Shown here: positions 48,490-57,247 of the stretch, one piece after another | How positions within the stretch are numbered: the first letter of the stretch is position 1 | Layout of the letters: every line of letters begins with the position of its first letter | Assembly (NCBI GenBank): GCA_943329075.2 | Contig: CALQCM020000010.1 | Span: 1-64,000, forward strand | Origin: Chitinophaga pinensis | GTDB taxonomy: Bacteria; Pseudomonadota; Gammaproteobacteria; Burkholderiales; SG8-41 | Direction of reading: 5' to 3' | DNA: 64,000 bases | Program-made: the position numbers and the translations under genes | The notes under the pieces: generated by a model | Told to the model about the DNA's origin: nothing | The model's database searches: none | The model's input: only the letters and a program-made list of their open reading frames with translations

Positions 48490-48503
48490 TTGACGAAAAT
48501 CAA
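48490..48503. promoter_or_regulatory. FNR/Anr-like box
   Basis: TTGACGAAAATCAA matches nine of ten fixed FNR/Anr bases in the gap between two divergent genes of unknown role. It stands alone here and could be chance. Confidence 0.3.
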
Positions 48504-48647
48504 CGCGATCGCCGATTGTGTGCGCGCGCGGGTGAGGTTTCGACTTTGGATGGCGAGAAAAATTTTGTTATTCAATTAGTTGTGACTGTCGCGGGCGTGC
48601 CGGTCTGAAACCCGGGAATAATGTATGTTGCGCTGCGGGAATTGAAA

Positions 48648-49406
48648 ATGATCAAGTGTCCGAAATGCGCTTATGAGCGTCGCGCCGAGGATCGGGGCGA
48701 TGCGGGTATCTGTCCCGCCTGCGGCCTCGTCTTCGCAAAATGGGTCAGCCGCACGCTGGGTACGGCGCAGTTGCGGCGCCAGGAAGCGAACGCCGGGAGC
48801 GATGAAGGCGGCAGCTGTCTTGCCGGCCTCATCGAGCAATTGACGTTTGTCGAACCGCGCACCGATACGATGTTGTTCCGAGGGCGGGTTGCGTTGTTCG
48901 CTGTGTTTGTCGTCTGGGGGCTCTACTTCGTGACCCTCGATTTGCGCAGCAATGACATCGGCGCGTCCTTCATGCATCGGGTCAATCTGGTGTTTCATGA
49001 GGCCGGGCACGTGATCTTCATGCCGTTCGGCCAGTTCATGCATATTCTGGGTGGCAGCCTCGGCCAGTTGCTAATGCCCGCCATCGTGCTGGGCGTGATG
49101 GTGTTCAAGAACCACGATAACTTTGGCGGTTCGATTTGCCTGTGGTGGATCGGCCAGAGTCTCAAGGACCTGGCGCCCTACATCAACGACGCGCGTGATC
49201 TCCAATTGCAATTGCTGACCGGCAACAGCCAGGACGTTCCGGAAACACATGACTGGGCGAACATACTGCTCGATCTTGGTTTGATTTTTCGCGAGAAGAA
49301 AATCGCACTCGGCGCCGATATCATCGGCAGCCTGATCATGCTGCTGGCGCTGGCTTGGGGCGCGTATTTATTATTGAAGCAATTTCGCAATCTCGATCGC
49401 GGGTGA
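48648..49406 (+). CDS. Zinc-ribbon membrane protein with HEAGH motif
   Basis: 252 residues from ATG 48648. A C-terminal-like zinc ribbon opens the protein (MIKCPKCAYERRAED ... ICPACGLVFAKW). Then come a helix (VALFAVFVVWGLYFVTL), the motif VFHEAGHVIFMPFGQFMHILGGSLGQLL, where HEAGH fits the HExxH zinc site of membrane peptidases, and two more helices. Only one further acidic candidate ligand (ND or ED) is visible, so activity is uncertain. It is 10 bases before relA, so it may be co-transcribed with it. Confidence 0.75.
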   Translation: MIKCPKCAYERRAEDRGDAGICPACGLVFAKWVSRTLGTAQLRRQEANAGSDEGGSCLAGLIEQLTFVEPRTDTMLFRGRVALFAVFVVWGLYFVTLDLRSNDIGASFMHRVNLVFHEAGHVIFMPFGQFMHILGGSLGQLLMPAIVLGVMVFKNHDNFGGSICLWWIGQSLKDLAPYINDARDLQLQLLTGNSQDVPETHDWANILLDLGLIFREKKIALGADIIGSLIMLLALAWGAYLLLKQFRNLDRG

Positions 49407-49416
49407 CGGGGCGGCG

Positions 49417-51567
49417 ATGGCAAATCATTTGAAACTCGTAACGCCTGCGGATGAGAGCAACGCCGGTGCAATGCTGGCGGCACTCGACGCCGCGTATCCG
49501 GCGGAAGACCGTGCGCGGGTGCGGCAGGCGCTGGCCTGGATCGAGACCAATGCCAGCGCTCGCCGGCTGGCGAGCGGTGAATCCATGTTCGACCACGCGG
49601 TCGCGACGGTGGAGATCTTGCTTGCGTTCAAGCCGGACATTGAGTGTGTCGCGGCGGGCTTGCTTGGGCGCTATGCCGAAGACCCCGCATTGATGCTCGC
49701 GCTGCGCGAGTCGTTTGGCGCCGGCATTTCCGCGCTGGCCGACGGCGCGGCGCGCATGCTGACTATCGAGGAGCTGGGCGGGCGTGTCGAACCAAGCAGC
49801 ACTGCCGGCGCGCAGCTCGAATCGCTGCGCAAAATGCTGCTGGCGATGGCGCAGGACATGCGCGTCGTTCTGATCAAACTGGCCGACCAGGTGCAAACGC
49901 TCAGGTATGCGGTCAAAAGTGACGACGAACCGCGGCGCCTGGCGGCGGCGCGGCTGGCACTGGATATTTATGCGCCGCTGGCAAACCGTCTCGGCGTCTG
50001 GCAGTTGAAGTGGGCGATCGAAGACCTGGCGCTGCGCATACTCGATCCGGAAACCTACCGGCGCATCGCGCATTGGCTCGATGAAAAGCGCAACGACCGC
50101 GAAAGTTATATTGCCGGTGTGATCACGCAACTGCGCGCAACGCTGGCGGAATCCGGCATCGCGGCGGAGATCAGCGGGCGCCCCAAGCACATCTACAGCA
50201 TCTACAACAAGATGCGTAACAAGGAACTCGATTTCGGCTCTCTACACGATGTGCGCGCGGTGCGCGCGATCGTCGCCGACGTCAAATCCTGTTATGCCGT
50301 GCTGGGTCTCGTGCATAACCTGTGGACGCCGCTGCCCGGCGAGTTCGACGACTATATCGCGCGCCCCAAGGGCAACAACTATCGTTCGTTGCACACCGCG
50401 GTCAGCGGGCCGGGCGGCAAGCCGCTCGAAATCCAGATCCGCACCTCTGAAATGCATCAGCATGCGGACTTCGGCGTAGCCGCGCACTGGCGCTATAAAG
50501 AAGGCTCGCACCGCGACGCGCACTACGACGACAAGATTGCCTGGCTGCGGCAGGTCGTCGAGTGGAAAGACGAAATGGCCGATGCCGGCGGTTTGTTTGC
50601 CGACACCATTTATGTGCTGACGCCGCAGGGGCGCGTGATCGATCTGCCGGCGGATGCGACACCGATTGATTTTGCCTACCATCTGCACAGTGACCTTGGT
50701 CACCGCTGCCGCGGCGCCAGGGTCGACGGCGCCATGGTGCCGCTGAACACGCCATTGAAGAACGGCCAGTGCGTCGAGGTGGTCGCTGCCAAGCAGGGCG
50801 GGCCTAGCCGCGACTGGCTGAATCCGGCGTTGGGTTTTTTGAAGAGCACCGGCGCACGCAACAGGGTCCGGCAATGGTTCAACCGGCAGAATCTTGAAAC
50901 CTCGGTGGCGCAGGGGCGTGTGATCGTCGACCGCGAACTGCAGCGGCACGGTATGACTCGTCTCAATCTGGAAACGCTGGCGCGCCAGTTTGGTTTCAAC
51001 AAGGTCGACGATTTTCTGGCCGACGTCGGGCGCGGCGAAATCGGCCAGCGACAACTGCACAACGGCCTTGTGCCGCAGGAGGCGGAGCCGGCGGTCGCCG
51101 AAGAAGCGCCGATCGTGCGCAAGGCGCGCGCGCAACCCGGCGGCATACTCATCGTCGGCGTCGATAAATTGCTGACGGTGCCGGCGCGCTGCTGCAAGCC
51201 GGCGCCGCCGGATGCGATCATCGGTTTTGTCTCGCGTGGTCGCGGCGTGACGATACACCGCCGTGGCTGTCTGAACGTCCCGTTATTGAGCGCGGAGCGT
51301 CTGGTTGACGCCGAGTGGGGCGATTCGCCGCTGGCGACATTTCCGGTCGATGTCGTGATCGATGCGGGTGACCGCACCGGGCTCCTGCGCGACATCACGG
51401 AAATTCTTTCGCGCGAGCATATCAACGTGACGGCAACCAACAGCGTAAGCCGTTCAGTATGCGCGCGCATGATGTTAACCGTCGAAGTGCCGAACCTCGG
51501 GCAACTCGAACGCGTGCTGGCGTTGATACGCGTGGTGCCGGGCGTGGCCCGCGCAGCGCGGCGCTGA
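49417..51567 (+). CDS. relA: GTP pyrophosphokinase RelA (hydrolase-inactive)
   Basis: Makes (p)ppGpp on starved ribosomes. The N-terminal HD region reads GLLGRYAEDPAL in place of the HDxxED of SpoT, so hydrolysis should be lost. The synthetase domain has RPKHIYSIYNKM, DVRAVRAIV and EFDDYIARPKGNNYRSLHT (the EFDD form typical of RelA). A TGS domain (IYVLTPQGRVIDLPADATPIDFAYHLHSDLG), zinc-finger part (ARCCKPAPPDAIIGF) and ACT domain follow; length is 716. It follows the HEAGH gene by 10 bases. Confidence 0.95.
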   Translation: MANHLKLVTPADESNAGAMLAALDAAYPAEDRARVRQALAWIETNASARRLASGESMFDHAVATVEILLAFKPDIECVAAGLLGRYAEDPALMLALRESFGAGISALADGAARMLTIEELGGRVEPSSTAGAQLESLRKMLLAMAQDMRVVLIKLADQVQTLRYAVKSDDEPRRLAAARLALDIYAPLANRLGVWQLKWAIEDLALRILDPETYRRIAHWLDEKRNDRESYIAGVITQLRATLAESGIAAEISGRPKHIYSIYNKMRNKELDFGSLHDVRAVRAIVADVKSCYAVLGLVHNLWTPLPGEFDDYIARPKGNNYRSLHTAVSGPGGKPLEIQIRTSEMHQHADFGVAAHWRYKEGSHRDAHYDDKIAWLRQVVEWKDEMADAGGLFADTIYVLTPQGRVIDLPADATPIDFAYHLHSDLGHRCRGARVDGAMVPLNTPLKNGQCVEVVAAKQGGPSRDWLNPALGFLKSTGARNRVRQWFNRQNLETSVAQGRVIVDRELQRHGMTRLNLETLARQFGFNKVDDFLADVGRGEIGQRQLHNGLVPQEAEPAVAEEAPIVRKARAQPGGILIVGVDKLLTVPARCCKPAPPDAIIGFVSRGRGVTIHRRGCLNVPLLSAERLVDAEWGDSPLATFPVDVVIDAGDRTGLLRDITEILSREHINVTATNSVSRSVCARMMLTVEVPNLGQLERVLALIRVVPGVARAARR

Positions 51568-51576
51568 GCGCGCGCT

Positions 51577-52362
51577 TTACTTCGCGCAGCGAAAACTGAT
51601 GTTGTGGTGACCGGCGCGCGGATTGCGCGATAGTGTGCGGCCGCGTTGGGTGGCGGTGATCTCTGCGGCGGGCGAGTCATGCCCGCCGCCGCGCGTGCCG
51701 CGCACTGGGCCGGCGCTCAGATCTTCGCGGCCATCGCCGGCGTTGTAGGGGTAGGGCTTGTAGGCGCTGGAAACCCATTCCCACGCGTTGCCCGCCATGC
51801 CCAGCGTGCCGAACGGCCCGCGGCCGGCGGGAAAGGCGTCTGCTGCCGCGGTTTCATTGAAATGTTTCCCAAACTGCGCGCGTGCTGCATCCGGCGCCGC
51901 GTTGCCCCACGGATATTTGCGGCCGTCATCACCGCGCGCGGCCCTTTCCCATTCGGCCTCGGTCGGCAGCCGTTTGCCGCGCCAGGCGCAATAGTCGCGT
52001 GCGCCGGCCCAGGTCGGTTCCACCGCAGGATGATTTTCGAATCCGCGGTCGGCCAACCAGTGTTTGCCCGCCTGATGAATGCGCGCGTCATTGTCATCAA
52101 AGTCATACAGGCGTTCAGCGTTGCGATTGTGGGGGCCGACGGCATTGAGAAATTCTGCAAAATGTTCGTTGGTGACCGGCAAGCGGTCGATTTGGAAGGC
52201 CGCAACGCGGACCGCGTGTGCCGGACGCTCGTCGTCCGGGCCGTCATGGCTGCCCATGGTCAGCGTGCCCGCCGCGATCGGCAGCATTTCTGCCGTTGGA
52301 GCGGCAGCGCCTGTCGTGCCGCTGGCGATCAGTAACAGTAACAATACGTATGGGCGGATCAT
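51577..52362 (-). CDS. Formylglycine-generating-enzyme (SUMF1) family secreted protein
   Basis: From ATG 52362 the product has 261 residues with a signal peptide (MIRPYVLLLLLIASGTTGAAA). The SUMF1 blocks are clear: IAAGTLTMGSHDGPDDERPAH, VTNEHFAEFLNA, DYCAWRGKRLPTEAEWERAARG, YPWGNAAPD, GNAWEWVSS and the C-terminal HHNISFRCAK. Only one late Cys is seen, not the usual active pair, so it may be a substrate-binding or C-type-lectin-like variant rather than a true formylglycine maker. No sulfatase gene is near. Confidence 0.85.
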   Translation of the reverse strand: MIRPYVLLLLLIASGTTGAAAPTAEMLPIAAGTLTMGSHDGPDDERPAHAVRVAAFQIDRLPVTNEHFAEFLNAVGPHNRNAERLYDFDDNDARIHQAGKHWLADRGFENHPAVEPTWAGARDYCAWRGKRLPTEAEWERAARGDDGRKYPWGNAAPDAARAQFGKHFNETAAADAFPAGRGPFGTLGMAGNAWEWVSSAYKPYPYNAGDGREDLSAGPVRGTRGGGHDSPAAEITATQRGRTLSRNPRAGHHNISFRCAK

Positions 52363-52510
52363 GGCGGGGTCACCGTTGCAATGAGGGACTCGTTGAAACA
52401 TGCCTGCCGGTTGCAGGCGCGGCATGCAGCTTGATTCGAGCCGCAACTATATTGCGCGCGGGTATCGACGGCAATGGCGGCGGTGTTTTGCCGTCAAGAC
52501 CATGATTCAT

Positions 52511-52539
52511 TTGAACCATCAGACGGAAACGGGTAGAAT
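52511..52539 (+). promoter_or_regulatory. Promoter of tRNA-Val
   Basis: TTGAAC (52511-52516) and TAGAAT (52534-52539) are 17 bases apart, and the tRNA begins 12 bases later. This is a strong sigma-70-type promoter fit. Confidence 0.75.
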
Positions 52540-52550
52540 CCGGCCTTCCC

Positions 52551-52627
52551 AGGCGCGTAGCTCAGTTGGTTAGAGCACCACCTTGACATGGTGGGGGTCG
52601 TTGGTTCGAATCCAATCGCGCCTACCA
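52551..52627 (+). tRNA. tRNA-Val (anticodon GAC)
   Basis: The sequence folds as a tRNA: acceptor AGGCGCG pairs with CGCGCCT, anticodon stem ACCACC...GGTGGG-like around the loop TTGACAT with GAC, T-arm with GGTTCGAATCC. The 3' CCA is encoded. It has its own promoter and lies before thrS. Confidence 0.95.
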
Positions 52628-52765
52628 ACAATTCAAATTCAAATGTGACGCACGGCGCGGCAGCGCCGACTGCGGCAAACGTCGGATACGGAAGCGAGCG
52701 TTATGACACCGCGAACTAGTATCGTTGCCCCGCCGATTTGCTAGTCGCGTTTTGTCCTGTCAATA

Positions 52766-52797
52766 AAAAAGTGCGGCTGGTCCGCACTTTTTGTTTT
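52766..52797 (+). terminator. Hairpin with T-run before thrS
   Basis: AAAAAGTGCGG (52766-52776) and CCGCACTTTTT (52782-52792) form an 11-base stem with the loop CTGGT, followed by GTTTTTG. It ends the tRNA-Val transcript and may also act as an attenuator, since thrS starts 25 bases after it. Confidence 0.75.
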
Positions 52798-52816
52798 TGT
52801 AATCGGGATTTCTGAA

Positions 52817-54733
52817 ATGATCAATGTAAAACTGCCGGACGGATCATTGCGTCCGTTCGAAAAAGCGGTGTCGGTCGCGGCAGTGGCGGCCTCCATCGGC
52901 CCCGGACTGGCCAAGGCGGCGCTCGCCGGCCGCGTCAACGGCAAGCTGGTCGATCTGTCCCACGTCATGGATGCTGATGCTGATCTGGCTATCATCACCG
53001 ACAAGGATGCCGACGGCCTGGATTTGATCCGGCACTCGACCGCGCACCTGCTGGCCTATGCGGTGAAGGAACTGTTTCCCGACGCGCAAGTGACGATTGG
53101 CCCGGTGATCGAAAACGGTTTTTTTTACGATTTTTCGTACCAGCGCCCGTTCACGCCCGAAGACCTGCAGGCGATCGAAAAACGCATGGCGGAACTGGCC
53201 AAACGCAATATTCCGGTGTCGCGCGAAGAGTGGCCGCGTGACAAGGCGGTTGAATTTTTCAAATCGATCGGCGAGCACTACAAGGCCGAGATCATTGCGT
53301 CGATTCCCGCCGATCAGGCCGTCTCGCTGTATCGCGAGGGCGACTTCATCGATTTATGCCGCGGTCCGCACGTGCCGTCGACCGGCAAGCTCAAAGCCTT
53401 CAAGCTGATGAAGGTGGCCGGCGCTTACTGGCGCGGCGATTCAAAAAACGAAATGCTGCAGCGGATCTACGGCACGGCGTGGGCCAAGAAAGAGGAACTC
53501 GACGCCTATCTGCTGATGCTGGAGGAGGCCGAGAAACGCGATCACCGCCGTCTTGCCAAACAACTCGATTTGTTTCACATGCAGGAAGAGGCGCCGGGGC
53601 TGGTGTTCTGGCATCCGCATGGCTGGACGGTGTGGCAGCAGATCGAACAGTACATGCGGCGCATTTATCAGGACCACGGCTACAAGGAAGTGCGTTGCCC
53701 GCAGATTCTCGACCGTTCGCTGTGGGAGAAGTCCGGCCACTGGGAGAACTACAAGGAGAATATGTTCACCACGGCGAGCGAGAATCGCGATTACGCGATC
53801 AAGCCGATGAACTGTCCCGGTCACGTGCAAATATACAACGCGGGTCTGCACAGCTATCGCGAACTGCCGCTGCGTTATGGTGAATTCGGTGCCTGCCACC
53901 GCAACGAACCATCGGGCGCGCTGCACGGCATCATGCGGGTGCGCGGTTTTACGCAGGATGACGGCCATATTTTCTGCACGCCGGCGCAAATCCAGCCGGA
54001 GGTCGCGGCGTTCATCGATTTGCTGATCGGCGTTTACAAGGATTTCGGCTTCGACGACATCATCTACAAGTTGTCGACACGGCCGCCGAAGCGCGTTGGC
54101 GCCGACGAAACCTGGGATGTGGCGGAAAAGGCGCTGGCCGACGCCTTGAACGCCAAAGGCGTGGCGTGGGAAACGTTGCCGGGCGAGGGGGCCTTTTACG
54201 GTCCGAAGATCGAGTTTTCGCTGAAAGACTCGATCGGCCGGGTCTGGCAATGCGGCACCATTCAGGTCGATTTCTCGATGCCGGGGCGCCTCGGGGCAGA
54301 ATTCGTCGATGAGGACAACACGCGCAAGACCCCGGTCATGCTGCACCGGGCGATCGTTGGTTCCATGGAGCGGTTTATCGGCATTTTGATCGAAAACTTC
54401 GCCGGCGCGCTGCCGGTCTGGCTGGCGCCGGTGCAGGTTGTGGTCATGAATATCACGGCCAATCAGGCGGCTTATGCGGAAGCGGTGTTGCAACAATTAC
54501 GCCAATCCGGGCTGCGGGCCGAGGGTGACTTGAGAAATGAGAAAATAACCTATAAAATTCGGGAACATAGTCTGCAAAAGCGGCCCTACCAGATTATTCT
54601 GGGTGACAAGGAAATGGCTGCGCAGACAGTTGCCGTGCGAACCCGCAAAGGCGAAGACCTCGGACAAATGCCCGTTTCGGTCTTCGTTGAGCGCCTTCAA
54701 CACGAGGCGCAAGATTTCGGGCGCACGGCATAA
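52817..54733 (+). CDS. thrS: Threonine--tRNA ligase
   Basis: Charges tRNA-Thr and edits Ser-tRNA-Thr. TGS domain (1-60), editing domain with [11 protein letters not shown] near residue 73 and its [10 protein letters not shown], catalytic class II core with [10 protein letters not shown], and C-terminal anticodon domain ([17 protein letters not shown]). Length is 638. The ATG is the only sensible start. It heads the thrS-infC-rpmI-rplT-pheST operon. Confidence 0.97.
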   Translation: MINVKLPDGSLRPFEKAVSVAAVAASIGPGLAKAALAGRVNGKLVDLSHVMDADADLAIITDKDADGLDLIRHSTAHLLAYAVKELFPDAQVTIGPVIENGFFYDFSYQRPFTPEDLQAIEKRMAELAKRNIPVSREEWPRDKAVEFFKSIGEHYKAEIIASIPADQAVSLYREGDFIDLCRGPHVPSTGKLKAFKLMKVAGAYWRGDSKNEMLQRIYGTAWAKKEELDAYLLMLEEAEKRDHRRLAKQLDLFHMQEEAPGLVFWHPHGWTVWQQIEQYMRRIYQDHGYKEVRCPQILDRSLWEKSGHWENYKENMFTTASENRDYAIKPMNCPGHVQIYNAGLHSYRELPLRYGEFGACHRNEPSGALHGIMRVRGFTQDDGHIFCTPAQIQPEVAAFIDLLIGVYKDFGFDDIIYKLSTRPPKRVGADETWDVAEKALADALNAKGVAWETLPGEGAFYGPKIEFSLKDSIGRVWQCGTIQVDFSMPGRLGAEFVDEDNTRKTPVMLHRAIVGSMERFIGILIENFAGALPVWLAPVQVVVMNITANQAAYAEAVLQQLRQSGLRAEGDLRNEKITYKIREHSLQKRPYQIILGDKEMAAQTVAVRTRKGEDLGQMPVSVFVERLQHEAQDFGRTA

Positions 54734-54758
54734 CTTTTTGATATAGCGAGGTTTTTGT

Positions 54759-55475
54759 ATCATTCAGGAAAAAGAGCCGCGCATTAACGGCGAAATTAAT
54801 AACGCGCCCGAGATCAGGTTGATCGGGCCGAATGGCGAACAGGTTGGCATCGTCACCATCGCGTCCGCAGTGTCCCAGGCGGAGGCGGCAGAACTTGATC
54901 TGGTTGAGATCGCCCCGACGGCAGTGCCGCCGGTGTGCCGTATCATGGATTACGGCAAGTTCAAGTATCGCGAGAGCAAGAAACGTCACGAGGCCAAGCT
55001 CAAGCAGAAGCAGATCGTCGTCAAAGAGGTCAAATTCAGGCCGAGTACTGACGAAGGCGATTACAAGATTAAGTTGCGGAACTTGACCAAGTTTCTGGAA
55101 GAGGGCGACAAGACGAAAGTCACGTTGCGTTTCCGCGGTCGTGAGATGGCGCACCAGGAATTCGGCCTGCGTCTGATTGAACGGGTCAAGAACGACCTCG
55201 AACCGTTCGCGGTGATCGAGCAGTATCCGAAGATGGAAGGCCGTCAGATGGTGATGGTGTTGTCGCCGAAGCAAAAAGTCTTAAAACCGGCGGTAGCGGC
55301 GCCCGTCGTCAAGAAACCCGCCGCTGCTAAACCGGCTGCGGCGACGGCAGAGCCGGCAGCAGCAGTAGACGCAGAGCCGGTAGCGGCAGTAGTGGCAGAG
55401 CCGGTAGCGGTAGCAGCAGAGCCGGTAACGGCAGAACCGGTGGCCGCAGCGCCGGTCGTCGAAGAAAAGAAATAG
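54759..55475 (+). CDS. infC: Translation initiation factor IF-3 (rare ATC start, extended C-terminus)
   Basis: Keeps 30S subunits free and checks initiator codons. The conserved beginning [14 protein letters not shown] lies upstream of any ATG, GTG or TTG in frame; codon ATC 54759 (or ATT 54762) follows GCGAGG and must be the start. Unusual start codons are the known basis of IF-3 self-regulation. The body (to about residue 178) is typical: [34 protein letters not shown]-like and [13 protein letters not shown] tail of some 50 residues rich in Ala, Pro, Val and Glu follows; most IF-3 end near 180. Confidence 0.93.
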   Translation: MIQEKEPRINGEINNAPEIRLIGPNGEQVGIVTIASAVSQAEAAELDLVEIAPTAVPPVCRIMDYGKFKYRESKKRHEAKLKQKQIVVKEVKFRPSTDEGDYKIKLRNLTKFLEEGDKTKVTLRFRGREMAHQEFGLRLIERVKNDLEPFAVIEQYPKMEGRQMVMVLSPKQKVLKPAVAAPVVKKPAAAKPAAATAEPAAAVDAEPVAAVVAEPVAVAAEPVTAEPVAAAPVVEEKK

Positions 55476-55558
55476 CAGCAACCAAAAAGTAGTTGTCCGG
55501 GTCCCCGAAGTCTTCCCGCAGGGAAGCACCTGGCGCTATGTTAGAAGAGGGAGCAGTC

Positions 55559-55756
55559 ATGCCCAAGATGAAGTCGAAGAGCGGCGCCAAAAAGCGCTTC
55601 AGAGTCACCGGCAGCGGTCGCGTCAAACGCGGCTCGGCATTTCGCCGGCACATCCTGACCAAGAAGACCACCAAGCGTAAGCGTCAGTTGCGCAGTGCGA
55701 CCAGTGTGCATGAAAGCAACACGGGTTCCGTCCACGCAATGCTTCCGTACGCTTAA
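55559..55756 (+). CDS. rpmI: 50S ribosomal protein L35
   Basis: A 65-residue basic ribosomal protein with the typical start [20 protein letters not shown] and [13 protein letters not shown]. The ATG at 55559 has GAGGGAG upstream; the open frame begins at 55493 only by chance. It is between infC and rplT in the standard order. Confidence 0.97.
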   Translation: MPKMKSKSGAKKRFRVTGSGRVKRGSAFRRHILTKKTTKRKRQLRSATSVHESNTGSVHAMLPYA

Positions 55757-55767
55757 GGAGTCCGAAC

Positions 55768-56127
55768 ATGCCAAGAGTTAAACGTGGAGTTACCGCGCGC
55801 GCCAGTCACAAGAAAGTGCTCGCCCGCGCGAAGGGTTTTCGCGGCCGCCGCAATAACGTATTCCGCATCGCCAATGAAGCGGTCATGCGTGCCGGGCAGT
55901 ACGCCTATCGCGACCGTCGCAACAAAAAACGCGATTTCCGCAGTCTGTGGATTGCGCGTATCAACGCTGCGGTGCGCGAGCACGGCATGTCGTACAGCGT
56001 GTTCATGAACGGTTTGAAGAAAGCCGAGATTCTCGTTGACCGCAAGGTCCTCGCCGATATCGCGGTGATGGACAAACCGGCGTTTTCGAAGTTTGTCGAG
56101 AAAGCGAAAGCCAGCCTCGGCGCCTGA
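55768..56127 (+). CDS. rplT: 50S ribosomal protein L20
   Basis: A 119-residue early assembly protein of the large subunit, also the repressor of its operon in E. coli. [33 protein letters not shown] and [16 protein letters not shown] are family blocks. AAGGAG lies 7 bases before the ATG. Confidence 0.97.
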   Translation: MPRVKRGVTARASHKKVLARAKGFRGRRNNVFRIANEAVMRAGQYAYRDRRNKKRDFRSLWIARINAAVREHGMSYSVFMNGLKKAEILVDRKVLADIAVMDKPAFSKFVEKAKASLGA

Positions 56128-56142
56128 GAAAAATTGCCATCG

Positions 56143-56174
56143 AAAAGGAGGCTGAGCCCAGCCTCCTTTTTTTT
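56143..56174 (+). terminator. Terminator or attenuator between rplT and pheS
   Basis: AAAAGGAGGCTG and CAGCCTCCTTTT form a 12-base stem with loop AGCC, followed by T8. It ends the ribosomal-protein transcript or attenuates pheST, whose start is 18 bases downstream. No pheM-like leader with Phe codons was seen. Confidence 0.8.
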
Positions 56175-56185
56175 CGGCTCCGTGA

Positions 56186-57178
<993 letters not shown>

Positions 57179-57247
57179 CGCACCGGCGTGCTTGGTTTGA
57201 CGCGATGAATTGATCCTGAATCTTCCGCTGCGATTGCAAAATATCCC

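Noticed and set aside
54819-55475. infC starting at TTG 54819
   Set aside because: This would remove the conserved RINGEI segment; a rare ATC/ATT start is normal for infC.
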